From: Pseudoruegeria sp. HB172150 | GTDB taxonomy: Bacteria > Pseudomonadota > Alphaproteobacteria > Rhodobacterales > Rhodobacteraceae | Direction of reading: 5' to 3' | NCBI RefSeq assembly: GCF_013184805.1 | Contig: NZ_JAATNG010000001.1 | Span: 1,364,001 to 1,428,000, forward strand | DNA: 64,000 bases | Shown here: positions 27,210 to 36,949 of the stretch, piece after piece | How positions within the stretch are numbered: position 1 is the first letter of the stretch | Layout: every line of letters starts with the position of its first letter | Notes under the pieces: generated by a model | The model's input: the letters and a program-made list of their open reading frames with translations, nothing else | Databases searched by the model: none | What the model was told of the DNA's origin: nothing | Program-made: the position numbers and the translations under genes

Positions 27210-29125
27210 ATGTTCCAGACCGGGATTGGCTGCGCCGCGTCCTTCATGGCCTGCAGTTCGTCTTCGGTGGGCGCCGCGGGCGATGCCCCCGGATCGCCGA
27301 GCGTGGCGGGACGGGCACAGACGGCACAGGCGAGCCACGAGGTGCCGGCTTCCAGCCGTGTCAGAAGTTGCGGTGCCCAGCTGCGCGCGAAGATGACGTT
27401 GGTGTTCGGTTGCGCCTGCAACACGCGGCCGGTGCGGGCGGTGGGGCTCAGGTCGATCAGCAGCGACAGATCCTCGTCCGTCGCGACCTCGACCCTGCCG
27501 TTGTCGAGCGGCTGGCTGGACGCATCGGCATGGCGTGCCGGAGGCTTGACGGGAATGCTACGAATGGGCGGCACATCGGTCCTGCGGATCGTGAACCCGC
27601 CTTCCAACGTGTCCATGCCGCGGTCCGTGGTCACGCGATGGACGCGGAGGTGCCAGGGCGGGCGAGCGATGATCCAGCTTTCGACCGTTACGCCGTGCAT
27701 GGGTGACCATTCGGAATAGAGGTAATCCGCGCCGATCCTTGCATCGGTCTCGCTCTCGCGTACCAGCGCGTTGCGTCCGTCTTCGGAGAAGGCCAGCATG
27801 TTGTCGAACGGCCCGGTCGCGAAGGTACGGGTGTCGTTTTCGATGCTGAAGCCATAGCGGGTGGAATACGCGAACTTGCAGTATTTCTCGGCCGCCTGCC
27901 GCATCTGGAAGGTTTCCTGCCCTCCGGTCAGAACCGTGACATCGCCGGCTTCTTCCCAGCGGATCATGCCGGGCTGGGCGAGTTCGGTGACGCCTTCGGT
28001 CGCGCTGTAGGGCACTTCCTTTGCCTGCCAGAACGGGTGGCTTTCGGGCAGGGCGAGCGGTGCGAAAGCCTTGAAGGCCCAGTAGGGCGAGCCAGGCGAG
28101 TTGTAGCTCTCGCTCATCAGGAGGTTCGGGTAGCCGTATCCTACACCGAGAATGCCGTCCCGGTCGGCGATGGGCAGGCTTGCCCAGTAGCGCATGTTGC
28201 GGGCCCAGTAGCCGCGGATTTCGCCCCATGGCAGCGCCTCGACATCGGCAAGGGCAAGAGCGCCCCAGAAACCGGCATGTGCGAAGCGGTAGGTGAGCGA
28301 GCGGCCATAGGGCAGGGCAGCGCCGTCCTCGGCATACCAGAGCTTGATCTGCGGGGCAAAATCGCGGGCGCGCTGACGGAAACGCTCGGCGCGTTCCTGG
28401 TCCTGCGCGCCGTGGCCGGTGGAGATGGCAGCGTGGATCAGCCCGTAGAAATGCATCGCGAAGGGGATGTAATGCTCTGCCCTGCGGCCGGGACCGTCGC
28501 GGTACCAGCCTTCGTCCATCGCCAGCGACTCGAGGTAATCGAGATCGCCTTCGATGATGGAGCGGTCATAGTCGACGCCGGCGCGGTCGAGCCCGAGCGA
28601 TACGAGCACGTGGAAGAAATGCCAGTTGTTGGGGGCCGGTGTCTGCGACAGGGAATGCACCAGCCAGGCCGCGAGGTTCCGCTTGGCCCTGTCCGGCAGC
28701 GGTTCCCAGAAGGTCTGTGGGGCCATGGCGATGGCGAATCCGATCGCCGCGCTTTCCACAATGCGCTGGTCGTAATCCGAGGTCGGGCCCCAGTAATCCG
28801 GGTGATCCGGATCGGAGCCATTGGCGAGACCGGTCACGAAATCCCCGATCCCGTCGAAGTGCCCACCGCCCGCGATCAGCGGTGCCAGACCCCAGAGCGG
28901 GCGGGTCAGGCCTTCGAGATCGGCGGCGGCCTCGTGGAAATGGGCACCTGCGGAGCCGAGACGAAGCCGTCCCTTGCCAGTAGAGAAATGGCCCATCAAA
29001 GGTTCGGAAAGGTCCACGAGCGCCTTGATCGCATCGGTGCGCGTCGCAAAAGGATTGCCGGCCATCGGGTTGAAGGTGATGGTCTGGTCCGCGCTTGGGG
29101 TCAGGGCACTGGTCTGCTCGTTCAT
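27206..29125 (-). CDS. DUF2264-family protein, putative polysaccharide lyase
   Basis: This 639-residue protein matches the DUF2264 layout: an N-terminal (alpha/alpha) toroid (about residues 20-380, with [20 protein letters not shown] and [20 protein letters not shown]) and a C-terminal beta-sandwich (about 400-620, with [16 protein letters not shown] and [17 protein letters not shown]). I recall that some DUF2264 proteins were assigned to a polysaccharide lyase family, but I cannot verify which. There is no signal peptide. The gene starts four bases after the ABC ATPase stop and overlaps the acyltransferase fusion by four bases, so it is co-transcribed with the importer. A role in cytoplasmic breakdown of imported oligosaccharides is likely. 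Confidence 0.82.
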   Translation of the reverse strand: MNEQTSALTPSADQTITFNPMAGNPFATRTDAIKALVDLSEPLMGHFSTGKGRLRLGSAGAHFHEAAADLEGLTRPLWGLAPLIAGGGHFDGIGDFVTGLANGSDPDHPDYWGPTSDYDQRIVESAAIGFAIAMAPQTFWEPLPDRAKRNLAAWLVHSLSQTPAPNNWHFFHVLVSLGLDRAGVDYDRSIIEGDLDYLESLAMDEGWYRDGPGRRAEHYIPFAMHFYGLIHAAISTGHGAQDQERAERFRQRARDFAPQIKLWYAEDGAALPYGRSLTYRFAHAGFWGALALADVEALPWGEIRGYWARNMRYWASLPIADRDGILGVGYGYPNLLMSESYNSPGSPYWAFKAFAPLALPESHPFWQAKEVPYSATEGVTELAQPGMIRWEEAGDVTVLTGGQETFQMRQAAEKYCKFAYSTRYGFSIENDTRTFATGPFDNMLAFSEDGRNALVRESETDARIGADYLYSEWSPMHGVTVESWIIARPPWHLRVHRVTTDRGMDTLEGGFTIRRTDVPPIRSIPVKPPARHADASSQPLDNGRVEVATDEDLSLLIDLSPTARTGRVLQAQPNTNVIFARSWAPQLLTRLEAGTSWLACAVCARPATLGDPGASPAAPTEDELQAMKDAAQPIPVWNI

Positions 29126-29129
29126 AAGG

Positions 29130-30827
29130 TCACTCCGCCGCGACTGGCGGCATCAGTTTGCGTTTCAGGGGATCGGGGCGGGGCACGGCGGCGATGAGCT
29201 TGCGCGTGTAGTCGTTCTGCGGGTTGTCGCAGATCTGGTGGGCCGTGCCGGTCTCGACGATCTTCCCGCTGTTCATCACCGCGACGCGGTCGCAGAAATA
29301 GCGCACGACGCCGATGTCGTGGGCGATGAAGATGATCGACAGATCCAGTTCGTCGCGCAGTTCCAGCAGCAGATCGAGGATCTGCGCCCGTATCGACCCG
29401 TCGAGTGCCGATGTCGCCTCGTCGGCGATGACTACGCGGGGATCCAGCGCGATAGCGCGGGCGATGCCGATGCGCTGGCGCTGGCCGCCGGAGAAAGCGT
29501 GAGGGTAACGCTCCATCATCCCCGGCGACAGGCCGACGCGGGACAAGAGCTTTGCGACCCTCTCGCGCAGGTCCTTGCCCTTGGCCAGGCCGGCGACGGT
29601 GAGCGGTTCGCCGATGATCTGCTCCACCGTCATGCGCGGGTTCAGCGACGAATTCGGATCCTGGAAGATCATCCGGATCTCGCGATAGACCTGCTTGTCG
29701 CGGAAGCTGTCGCGGCTGGTGAGATCGCGGGAATTGCCATCGCGGTCGGAAAAATGCGCGGTGCCGGTCTGCGGCTGATAGCGGCCCATCAGAACGCGCC
29801 CGAGCGTCGTCTTGCCGGAGCCGGATTCGCCGACGATGCCTAGGATCTCGCCCGGGTAGAGGTCGAAGGAAACGTCGTCCAGTGCCAGCACGCCGCTGCC
29901 TTTGCTGCCGAGCCAGCTCCGCTGTGGCGGGAAGTTGAGGCTGACGTTCCGGGCCGAGATAAGTGGCTTCTCGCGCTGGCCGTGCACGGGTCGCGCGGGC
30001 GCTTCCTCCAGCCCCAGCGAGGCATTGATCAGCTGGCGGGTATAGCTTGCCTGCGGGTTGTGGAAAACCTGCACGACCTGGCCATGTTCCACGACCTTGC
30101 CCTTGTACATGACGATGACGTCATCGGCGACCTCGGCGACGACGCCCATGTCGTGGGTGATGAACATGACCGCCATGCCGAACCTGTCCTGCAATTCGCG
30201 GATCAGCTTCAGGATCTCTGCCTGCGTGGTGACGTCGAGCGCGGTGGTCGGTTCGTCGGCGATCAGCACATCCGGTTCGCAGGCCAGCGCCATGGCGATC
30301 ATCGCGCGCTGCCGCATTCCGCCGGAATACTCAAACGGGTAGCGGTCGACCGCACTTTCCGGGTCGCGGATATGGACGGCGGCCAGCGCGTCGATGGCGC
30401 GTTTACGCGCCTCCTTCTTGTCGACCTGCTGGTGCAGCATGATCGCTTCGATGATCTGCTGTCCGATCGTGTGAACCGGCGACAGCGATGACATCGGCTC
30501 CTGAAAGATCATCGCGATGCGGGCGCCGCGCACGGCGCGGATCTTTGGACCGTCCGCGTCGAGCGCAGCGATGTTCAGCTCTTCGCCTTCTTCGAGATCG
30601 AAGAGGGTGATCGTGCCTTCTCGGATCACGGCCGGTTCGACGATGTTCATGACCGCGCGTGCCGTGACGCTTTTGCCGGAGCCGGATTCGCCCACGAAAC
30701 AGGTGGTCCGGCCGGTGCGCAGGTCGAAGCTGACATCCTCGATCGCGTGAACGGTCGCCTTGCCGAGGTGGAAGTCGACGCTGAGGCCGGTGACCTGCAG
30801 AACGGTCTGGTTGTCCTTTCCTGGCAT
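29130..30827 (-). CDS. Fused double ABC ATPase (DppD-DppF type), compact form
   Basis: This 565-residue cytoplasmic ATPase has two complete nucleotide-binding domains. Domain 1 has GESGSGKS near residue 47, [15 protein letters not shown] and [12 protein letters not shown]. Domain 2, from about residue 295, has [24 protein letters not shown] and [13 protein letters not shown]. Unlike the paralogue at 15188-17326 it lacks the Cys-containing HPRCP tails, which accounts for much of its smaller size. Ten bases separate it from the upstream permease gene. It energises the right-hand importer. Confidence 0.95.
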   Translation of the reverse strand: MPGKDNQTVLQVTGLSVDFHLGKATVHAIEDVSFDLRTGRTTCFVGESGSGKSVTARAVMNIVEPAVIREGTITLFDLEEGEELNIAALDADGPKIRAVRGARIAMIFQEPMSSLSPVHTIGQQIIEAIMLHQQVDKKEARKRAIDALAAVHIRDPESAVDRYPFEYSGGMRQRAMIAMALACEPDVLIADEPTTALDVTTQAEILKLIRELQDRFGMAVMFITHDMGVVAEVADDVIVMYKGKVVEHGQVVQVFHNPQASYTRQLINASLGLEEAPARPVHGQREKPLISARNVSLNFPPQRSWLGSKGSGVLALDDVSFDLYPGEILGIVGESGSGKTTLGRVLMGRYQPQTGTAHFSDRDGNSRDLTSRDSFRDKQVYREIRMIFQDPNSSLNPRMTVEQIIGEPLTVAGLAKGKDLRERVAKLLSRVGLSPGMMERYPHAFSGGQRQRIGIARAIALDPRVVIADEATSALDGSIRAQILDLLLELRDELDLSIIFIAHDIGVVRYFCDRVAVMNSGKIVETGTAHQICDNPQNDYTRKLIAAVPRPDPLKRKLMPPVAAE

Positions 30828-30837
30828 TCTCCGCTCC

Positions 30838-31998
30838 TCAGGTATTGTTGTACGGATCGGCCGCGTCGCGCAGGCCGTCGCCGACGAAGTTCATCGCCAG
30901 AACGGCGATCACGATGGCGGCTCCGGGTGCCAGCAGCCACGGTGCCGTGGCCAGGACGCGCACGTTCTGAGCCTCCTGCAGCAGGACACCCCAGGAGATG
31001 ACCGGGGCCTGCAGGCCGAGGCCGAGGAAAGACAGCGCGGTCTCTGCCAGGATCATGCCTGGCACCGCGAGGCTGGCGGCGGTGATGATGTGGCTGGTGA
31101 AGGCCGGGACCATGTGGCGCAGGACAACGCGAAGGTTGCTCGCTCCGTCATAGATCGCGGCGGACACGTAATCCTCGCCCTTCAGGGCAAGGAAGCGGCC
31201 CCGCACGACGCGGGCCAGTTCCGTCCAGCCAAGCAGCGACAGGATGATGGTGATCGCGAAATAGACCTGTAGCGCCGACCAGGACGGCGGCATGGCGGCC
31301 GCCAGACCCATCCAGAGTGGGATGGAGGGCAGGGAGCGGAGGAACTCGATGGTTCTTTGCGTGGCGGCGTCGAAGAAGCCACCATAGAAGCCCGCCAGCC
31401 CGCCGATGACCACGCCGAGCACAAGGCTGAGGATCACGCCGATCACACCGACTGACAGCGAGATGCGGGTGCCGTAGATCAGCCGGCTGAGGACATCGCG
31501 CCCGAGCCGGTCGCTGCCCAGTAGGAACAGCGGATCGCGCGGGTTTTCGGTGCCGATCAGGTGCCGGTTCATCGGGATCAGCCCGAACAAATTGTAGTCG
31601 TGCCCTTCCACGAAGAAACGGACGTAGATCTTCTTTTCCTCGTCGATCTTGAAGACGCGGCGCAGGGCCTCCGGCTCCACCTCTACCTTGTAGCCGAAGA
31701 CGTGCGGCTGGATGCGCCAGCCGCTGTCTTCCTGGACATCGATGAAGTGGAGCCTTTGCGGCGGCGCGTAGGTGTACCGCGCCTGCACGTCATGCGGATC
31801 ATTCGTGGAAAGGAACTCCGCGAAGATCGCGACCAGAAGGAACAGCGCGATCACCCACAGCGACGCCACGGCCAGCCGGTGCCGGCGGAAGCGCCGCCGG
31901 ATCAGCTGCCATTGGCTTTCTGTGCCGACAGGGATGTAGTCCGATGCCCCTTCGACCTGCGACGACATGGCGGGTTCGTGAATGTCTGGCGACGCCAT
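30838..31998 (-). CDS. ABC transporter permease, DppC type, with large periplasmic insertion (copy 2)
   Basis: This 386-residue permease is paralogous to the one at 14011-15174 and has the same insertion between the first and second transmembrane segments (TYAPPQ, IQPHVFGYKVEVE, GLIPMNRHLIG) before GSDRLGRDVLSRLIYGTRIS. The final region ends NFVGDGLRDAADPYN, as in the copy. It pairs with the permease encoded immediately upstream (32008-33006). The strong conservation of the insertion in both copies argues that it is functional. Confidence 0.93.
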   Translation of the reverse strand: MASPDIHEPAMSSQVEGASDYIPVGTESQWQLIRRRFRRHRLAVASLWVIALFLLVAIFAEFLSTNDPHDVQARYTYAPPQRLHFIDVQEDSGWRIQPHVFGYKVEVEPEALRRVFKIDEEKKIYVRFFVEGHDYNLFGLIPMNRHLIGTENPRDPLFLLGSDRLGRDVLSRLIYGTRISLSVGVIGVILSLVLGVVIGGLAGFYGGFFDAATQRTIEFLRSLPSIPLWMGLAAAMPPSWSALQVYFAITIILSLLGWTELARVVRGRFLALKGEDYVSAAIYDGASNLRVVLRHMVPAFTSHIITAASLAVPGMILAETALSFLGLGLQAPVISWGVLLQEAQNVRVLATAPWLLAPGAAIVIAVLAMNFVGDGLRDAADPYNNT

Positions 31999-32007
31999 GA
32001 TGCCCCC

Positions 32008-33006
32008 TCAGTTCGCACCGGCCATGCCGAGGCGGATCCGTGGATCCACCCAGGCCAGCAGGATGTCGGAGATCAGGGTGCCCATCATCGTCAGGAAACC
32101 CATGAACAGGATCAGTGCGCCGGCAAGGTACATGTCTTGCGAGAGCAGGGCGCGCAGCAGGATCGGCGATAGCGTCGGCAGGTTCAGCACGATGGCGGTG
32201 ACGAAAGAGGACGAGATCACGGTCGGCAGGACCCAGCCCACAACCGAAATCAGCGGGTTCATCGCGACACGGGCGGGATAGCGCAGGATGACCTTCGATT
32301 TCTTCAGGCCCTTGGCGCGGGCAGTCAGAACGTAGGGCTTGTTCAACTCGTCCAGCAGGTTGGCGCGCAGAACGCGGATCAGCTGTGCCGAGCCGGCGGT
32401 TGAGATTACCAGAACCGGGGCCCAGACATGGCTGCAGAAGTCGAGGAACTTGGCCAGCGACCAGTGCGCGTTCATGTACTCGGGAGAGTAGAGTCCGGTG
32501 ATGGTCACACCGAACCAGACATAGCTAATGTACATCAGGACCAGCGCGAACAGGAAATTCGGCAGTGCGAGACCGAGGAAACCGATGATCGTCGCGAAGT
32601 AGTCACCGATGGAATACTGGTAAACGGCGGAATAGATGCCGATGGGGATGGCCACGGACCACATCACGATGACGGCCAGCATTTCGACTGCGAGAGAGTT
32701 GCCGATGCGCGAGGCGAAGATCTCGCTGACCGGGCGCTTCATTTCGAAGCTGAAGCCGAAGTCGCCGACAAGCATGCCCTTCAGCCAGGCCCAGTATTGA
32801 ACAATCACCGGATCGTCGAGGCGATACTGGGCCCGCAGCGCATCGATGGTGGCTTGGTCGATGGATTCGCCCGAGCCCGAGATGCGGGCGATGTAGGAAG
32901 TGACAAAGTCGCCGGGCGGCAGCTGGATCACGACGAAGACAACGACGGACAGCGCGAGAAGCGTCAGGACGATCGCAACCAGGCGGCGCAAGATGTAAGC
33001 GGTCAT
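32008..33006 (-). CDS. ABC transporter permease, DppB type (copy 2)
   Basis: This 332-residue inner-membrane permease starts with the usual transmembrane segment (RRLVAIVLTLLALSVVVFVVIQLPPGDF) in two pieces and carries the family coupling helix TARAKGLKKSKVILRYPARVA. It ends with WVDPRIRL, close to the WLDPRIRY end of its paralogue at 13028-14011. It lies between the binding-protein gene and the second permease in the right-hand operon. Confidence 0.94.
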   Translation of the reverse strand: MTAYILRRLVAIVLTLLALSVVVFVVIQLPPGDFVTSYIARISGSGESIDQATIDALRAQYRLDDPVIVQYWAWLKGMLVGDFGFSFEMKRPVSEIFASRIGNSLAVEMLAVIVMWSVAIPIGIYSAVYQYSIGDYFATIIGFLGLALPNFLFALVLMYISYVWFGVTITGLYSPEYMNAHWSLAKFLDFCSHVWAPVLVISTAGSAQLIRVLRANLLDELNKPYVLTARAKGLKKSKVILRYPARVAMNPLISVVGWVLPTVISSSFVTAIVLNLPTLSPILLRALLSQDMYLAGALILFMGFLTMMGTLISDILLAWVDPRIRLGMAGAN

Positions 33007-33063
33007 GGCATCCTCATGAATGTCCGGGCCCCGCGGGGCGGGACCCGGTCACTGCTGTGTGGA

Positions 33064-34959
33064 TCAGTCCTTGAAGAAGAACTGGGATGTCCCCATCGGG
33101 CCCGGCTGCGGGTAGATCCACGCGTAGGGCTGGGCTTCGGGAACGTTGCCGAGGTTGTTCTTCGCCACGGCATAGCCTTCGGCCGGGAGGACCGTACCGA
33201 TCACCCAGAACTCATCCTGCGCGATGTCGATGATCTGGCTGAACAGCTCGGCCTGCTTTTCTGGATCGGCGCTGGCCTTCAGCTCGCGATAGAGCTCAAT
33301 CTGCTTCTTGGCCGCATCCGAAGGCTCTTCGGCGCCCGCGCCTTCCGGGTTGATGAACCACTGCGCCCATTTGTAGGCAAAGGCGGATTCGTTGTTCATC
33401 GGGAAGTAGTAGCGCGGATCGAGGATCGCATCTCCAAGGCCGCCGTCGCCCCACCACATGTGGAGGTCGTGCTTGTTCGACTGGAACGTCTCGTAGACGA
33501 AGCTGCGTTCGACGTTGCGCTGATCGAGGTCGATGCCCAGATCGGACCAGTAACCGACGATGAGTTGCGCGATGTCGTTCAGCTCGACCTGATCGGACGG
33601 GGTGTAGAGCTGTATACGGATCGGGTTGCCGTTCTTGTCCAGCCGGATGCCGTCACCGTTGCGTTGATCCAGACCCATGGCGTCGAGCATCTCGTTCGCC
33701 TTGTCCGGATCGTACTCGGTGTACTGCTTGGCAAGCTCTTCGTTGTAGAACTCCGATTCCGGACGTGGCGCGGCCTGATAGGGCTCGCCTTGTCCGGCGT
33801 AGATCACGTCGACAATCTCCTGCCGGTCGATACCCATGGACAGGGCGGCGCGGAAGTCGTGGTTCTGGTAAAGCTCGCGCTTTGCCGGATCCTCGTGCGT
33901 CAGGTTGAACTGCAGCACGCCGGTGTTCATCCGCGCATCGATGGTCGATACGAGATGATAGTTCCCGGCTTCCTGGCCGTCGTAGATCACCGGCTTGTTC
34001 GTCACCGTCGCGAAATGGCGGTTGGAGAAGTCGACCTCGCCATTGATGACCTTGAGCAGGATGTCTTCGACGTTCTCACTCTGCACCATGGTAACGCGGT
34101 CGATATAGGGCAACTGCTGGCCCTCCGGGTCCACCTTGAAGAAGTAGGGGTTCCGTTCGAACTCGATCAGCTGGTTGATCCCGTCATAGGGCGTCAACTG
34201 CCGCCAGGCGTTCAGCGTCGGCCGCTTCTCGTCGGTGAAGTTGGTGAAGCAGACGCGCTCGATCGCCTGCGACCAGCTGTCGAAGCCGCGGTCCTTGGCG
34301 ACCTGCTCGGCGTTCTCGTTATAGGTCGGCACGAATTGCGAGCAGTAGTGCTTGGGCGCCTGCACGAAGAAGGGGCCGTTCACGCTGGCGATCTGCTGCA
34401 ACAAGAGCCCGTCAGGCTTTTCGAGCGTGATCTTGAAGGTCACGTCGTCGATGGCCTCGCCGGTCATGTTCGCCCAGTCGAAGCCCTGTGCCTTTTCGCC
34501 GCTGTAGTCGGGGTTCTTCATGATGTCGTTCAGCGCGAAGGCGAGGTCTTCGGCGGTGAAGGGTTCGCCATCCGACCACTTGTGCCCCTTGCGCAGGTGG
34601 AACGTGTACTCGGTCGCGTCCTCGTTCGCCTCGTAGCTTTCGGCGATGTTCGGCACTACCTTTGCCCAGTTGTAGTCGAAGGCGAGCAGCGGCTGGTAGG
34701 CGACAGTGCGGCGGATCCAGCCGTTGTCGAAGGTCCCTTTGAGCGCCGAGCGCCAGGTGCCGCCGTACTTGCCGACTTCTTCCAGCGGCTCAAGCACCAG
34801 CGGCGGTTCCGGCAACCGGTCGGCGAGCGGCGGCAGTTCGCCGGCATCGACCTGCGCCTGAAAGTCCGGCGCCTGGCTGTAGTCCTGTGCGATTGCAGTC
34901 TGTCCGCATGTCGCCGCCGTCAGCGCGGCGACAAGTACGGCCGTCTTTCCGACACTCAT
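33064..34959 (-). CDS. ABC transporter substrate-binding protein, family 5 (oligosaccharide-type, copy 2)
   Basis: This is a 631-residue periplasmic receptor with a signal peptide cut probably after AIA at residue 24. The mature N-terminus (QDYSQAPDFQAQVDAGELPPLADRLPE, in pieces) and the EYTFHLRKGHKWSDGEPF core match the left-hand binding protein, so the two are paralogues of an oligosaccharide-type SBP_bac_5 group. I start it at 34959, preceded by AAGGGAGGA. A second ATG at 34986, with its own GGGAGGA leader, would add nine residues. It is encoded downstream of the epimerase and upstream of the two permeases. Confidence 0.92.
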   Translation of the reverse strand: MSVGKTAVLVAALTAATCGQTAIAQDYSQAPDFQAQVDAGELPPLADRLPEPPLVLEPLEEVGKYGGTWRSALKGTFDNGWIRRTVAYQPLLAFDYNWAKVVPNIAESYEANEDATEYTFHLRKGHKWSDGEPFTAEDLAFALNDIMKNPDYSGEKAQGFDWANMTGEAIDDVTFKITLEKPDGLLLQQIASVNGPFFVQAPKHYCSQFVPTYNENAEQVAKDRGFDSWSQAIERVCFTNFTDEKRPTLNAWRQLTPYDGINQLIEFERNPYFFKVDPEGQQLPYIDRVTMVQSENVEDILLKVINGEVDFSNRHFATVTNKPVIYDGQEAGNYHLVSTIDARMNTGVLQFNLTHEDPAKRELYQNHDFRAALSMGIDRQEIVDVIYAGQGEPYQAAPRPESEFYNEELAKQYTEYDPDKANEMLDAMGLDQRNGDGIRLDKNGNPIRIQLYTPSDQVELNDIAQLIVGYWSDLGIDLDQRNVERSFVYETFQSNKHDLHMWWGDGGLGDAILDPRYYFPMNNESAFAYKWAQWFINPEGAGAEEPSDAAKKQIELYRELKASADPEKQAELFSQIIDIAQDEFWVIGTVLPAEGYAVAKNNLGNVPEAQPYAWIYPQPGPMGTSQFFFKD

Positions 34960-35030
34960 CTTGTGTCCTCCCTTTTGAAAACCCATCGTCTTCCTCCCTT
35001 GTGGGTCGCGAGCTCTGTTCTTCCCCGGTG

Positions 35031-35834
35031 TTACGCGGTCATGTGTGCCTTCCCCGTACAGAGGCGGCGAAGTGCGGCCATGTCGTCGGTGAACGCCGTC
35101 TTGGCATCGTTCTTGACGAATTCCAGAAAAGCGGTGCGTTGGTGCGGCCAGTGAGGGGCCGGGGACCAGGCAGCGAAGAGCGCATGCCAATCTCCCTCAG
35201 CTTCCGCCAACGGGCGCCTTTCGTCGTGCGGCCGCGCCGGCAGCCAGTGAAAGACGTGATAATAGCCCAGCCACGGCCCAAGCGTTTTCACCTCTTGCAA
35301 CCAGGCATCTAGCCCGCGCCCCGGAACCGGCTGCCAATAACTGAACAGGTTCTGGTGATCGCATCGGCGGAACAGCTGTTCAGCATCTACCGCGTCTTCC
35401 GTGAGCGTGTTCCGGTGGTATTCGACGCTGACAGTGATCCCTGCGGACGCGGCGCGGTCCGCCATTTCCACCAGATCCCCGCAAACGAGATCCCGCGTCT
35501 TTGCATCCGCATCTTGCCCGGAAACGGTTCCTGCCCAGACCCGGATGTTCAATGCCCCAAGCGCCGATGCGGTGTCCAGCGCCGTCGCGAAATCTTCGAG
35601 CGCCTTGTCTTTTCCGGCCCGTACATAGGTGCCGTAGGACGGGCAGGCGATGCCGGCGTCTCGGCATTTATGTGCGACACTGTTGGCAGCGGCGGTATCG
35701 CCCGAGGGCACATGCACATCGCCGCCCCATTCGATCGCCTCGACGCCCTGATCCGCGGCCAGTGCGATGACCTCTTCCGGGGTCAGCGCGCGGAAAGTTA
35801 CGGAACAAAGGCCGGGGCGAACCTGCGTGGTCAT
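35031..35834 (-). CDS. Sugar phosphate isomerase/epimerase-like TIM barrel (copy 2)
   Basis: This 267-residue AP-endonuclease-2-type TIM barrel shows metal-ligand candidates in AIEWGGDVHVP (Glu), SVEYHRNTLTED (Glu, His), YYHVFHWLP (His) and a C-terminal FLEFVKND (Glu). The ATG at 35834 overlaps the stop of the dehydrogenase gene (ATGA). It lies between the dehydrogenase and the binding-protein gene at the head of the right operon, so it probably isomerises or epimerises a sugar acid released from the oligosaccharide. It is not closely similar to the epimerase at 6024-6848. Confidence 0.87.
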   Translation of the reverse strand: MTTQVRPGLCSVTFRALTPEEVIALAADQGVEAIEWGGDVHVPSGDTAAANSVAHKCRDAGIACPSYGTYVRAGKDKALEDFATALDTASALGALNIRVWAGTVSGQDADAKTRDLVCGDLVEMADRAASAGITVSVEYHRNTLTEDAVDAEQLFRRCDHQNLFSYWQPVPGRGLDAWLQEVKTLGPWLGYYHVFHWLPARPHDERRPLAEAEGDWHALFAAWSPAPHWPHQRTAFLEFVKNDAKTAFTDDMAALRRLCTGKAHMTA

Positions 35835-36838
35835 GCCACCCGCTCCCACGCATCCGCAGCGACCTCGTATTGCAAGGGTTCGTTGCGGGTGAAACGGCGA
35901 ATTTCTTCGATGACCATTTCGGTCATCTCGGCAACTTCGGTGCCAAGAGAGCCCGCGATGTGCGGCGTCAGCAATACATTGGGCATGTCCCAGAGCGGCG
36001 AGTCGTCCGGCAGCGGTTCCGGATCGGTCACGTCGAGCATGGCGGACAGGCGGCCGTCCCGAATGGCGTCGATAAGTGCGCCCTGATCCACGATGGCGCC
36101 GCGCGCGGTGTTGATGAACAGGGCGCCATCCCGCATCCGGGTGAACTCGCGCGCGCCGAAGGATTTTTGTGTCGTTGGCAGCAGGGGCTGATGCAGCGAC
36201 ACCACGTCGCTTTCGGTCAGCAAGTTGTCCAGCGACGCCATCTCGACGCCCAATGCTTTTGCTTCCTGTGCAGGCACGAAGGGATCATGCAACAGGATCC
36301 GGAAGTTGTGCGGTTGTAGAAATTCGATCAGGTAGCGTCCGACACGCGACGCGCCCACGATGCCGATGGTCTTGTCGCGGTTGCCGATCAGCGAATGCAG
36401 CGGTTCCGAACGGACGCGGAGCTGCGAGCGCTTTTCCGAGTAAAGCCGAACCCAGTCGGGAACCCGTTTGTTGTGCAGCAGGATCACGGCGAGAACGTAC
36501 TGCGCGACGGGCTTGGCATTCGCAGCGGCGGCGTGTGTGACCCGAACGCCCGACTGCATGACTTCAGGCGACACGATAGACTTCACCGAGCCGGCGAGAT
36601 GGGCGATCAGCTTGAGACGCGGCATCGCCTCGCGAAGTTTCATGTCTACGGGCTTTGAGCCCCAGCCGGTTATGAGCAACTCTGTCCTGGCAAGTTCTTC
36701 GGCCGGAATTACAGCGTGCAGATCGGCAATCGGCTCGGAATTCAGGAGGTTGCAGCTCTGCTTCAGCGAGCTGAGGACATCGTCACGCAGATGTATGTCG
36801 TAGCCTGAGCGGCCAAGTTGAATAAGCGCGTTCAGCAC
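35831..36838 (-). CDS. D-2-hydroxyacid dehydrogenase family protein (copy 2)
   Basis: This 335-residue NAD(P)-dependent dehydrogenase has the nucleotide loop GIVGASRVGRYLIEFL, the signature ALFINTARGAIVDQGAL with the catalytic Arg, a DVTDPEPLP acid segment and the catalytic His in LLTPHIAGSLG. It is the paralogue of the enzyme at 24491-25513. The start codon is GTG at 36838, preceded by a strong AAGGGAGGAGG ribosome site. It is the first gene of the right operon, downstream of the operator-like site at 36911-36934. Its role could be reduction or oxidation of a 2-keto/2-hydroxy sugar acid. Confidence 0.9.
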   Translation of the reverse strand: MLNALIQLGRSGYDIHLRDDVLSSLKQSCNLLNSEPIADLHAVIPAEELARTELLITGWGSKPVDMKLREAMPRLKLIAHLAGSVKSIVSPEVMQSGVRVTHAAAANAKPVAQYVLAVILLHNKRVPDWVRLYSEKRSQLRVRSEPLHSLIGNRDKTIGIVGASRVGRYLIEFLQPHNFRILLHDPFVPAQEAKALGVEMASLDNLLTESDVVSLHQPLLPTTQKSFGAREFTRMRDGALFINTARGAIVDQGALIDAIRDGRLSAMLDVTDPEPLPDDSPLWDMPNVLLTPHIAGSLGTEVAEMTEMVIEEIRRFTRNEPLQYEVAADAWERVA

Positions 36839-36910
36839 ACCTGCGCCTCCTCCCTTGAAGTCGAGTCAAGGATCACATTCGTGCAAAACCGCCGCCGGGT
36901 TCAATAGATT

Positions 36911-36934
36911 TTCCGCAAATATGCAAAAATTGCG
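36911..36934. promoter_or_regulatory. Candidate LacI operator before the right-hand operon
   Basis: The stretch contains GCAAAAATTGCG (36923-36934), one base longer than the left-cassette operator word GCAAAATTGCG, next to TTTTCCGCAAATATGC, which resembles TTTTCGCAAAATTTGC at 10717. A possible leftward -35 box (TTGAAC, complement of 36899-36904) starts about 6 bases downstream, a geometry like that of the left operon. Confidence 0.55.
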
Positions 36935-36949
36935 TTCGAGTTGGCTCGA

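Noticed and set aside
32428-35154. 908-codon plus-strand open frame across the right-hand permease and binding-protein genes
   Set aside because: Shadow of the clear permease and binding-protein coding frames on the other strand; low-complexity Val/Asp/Arg composition and no motif.
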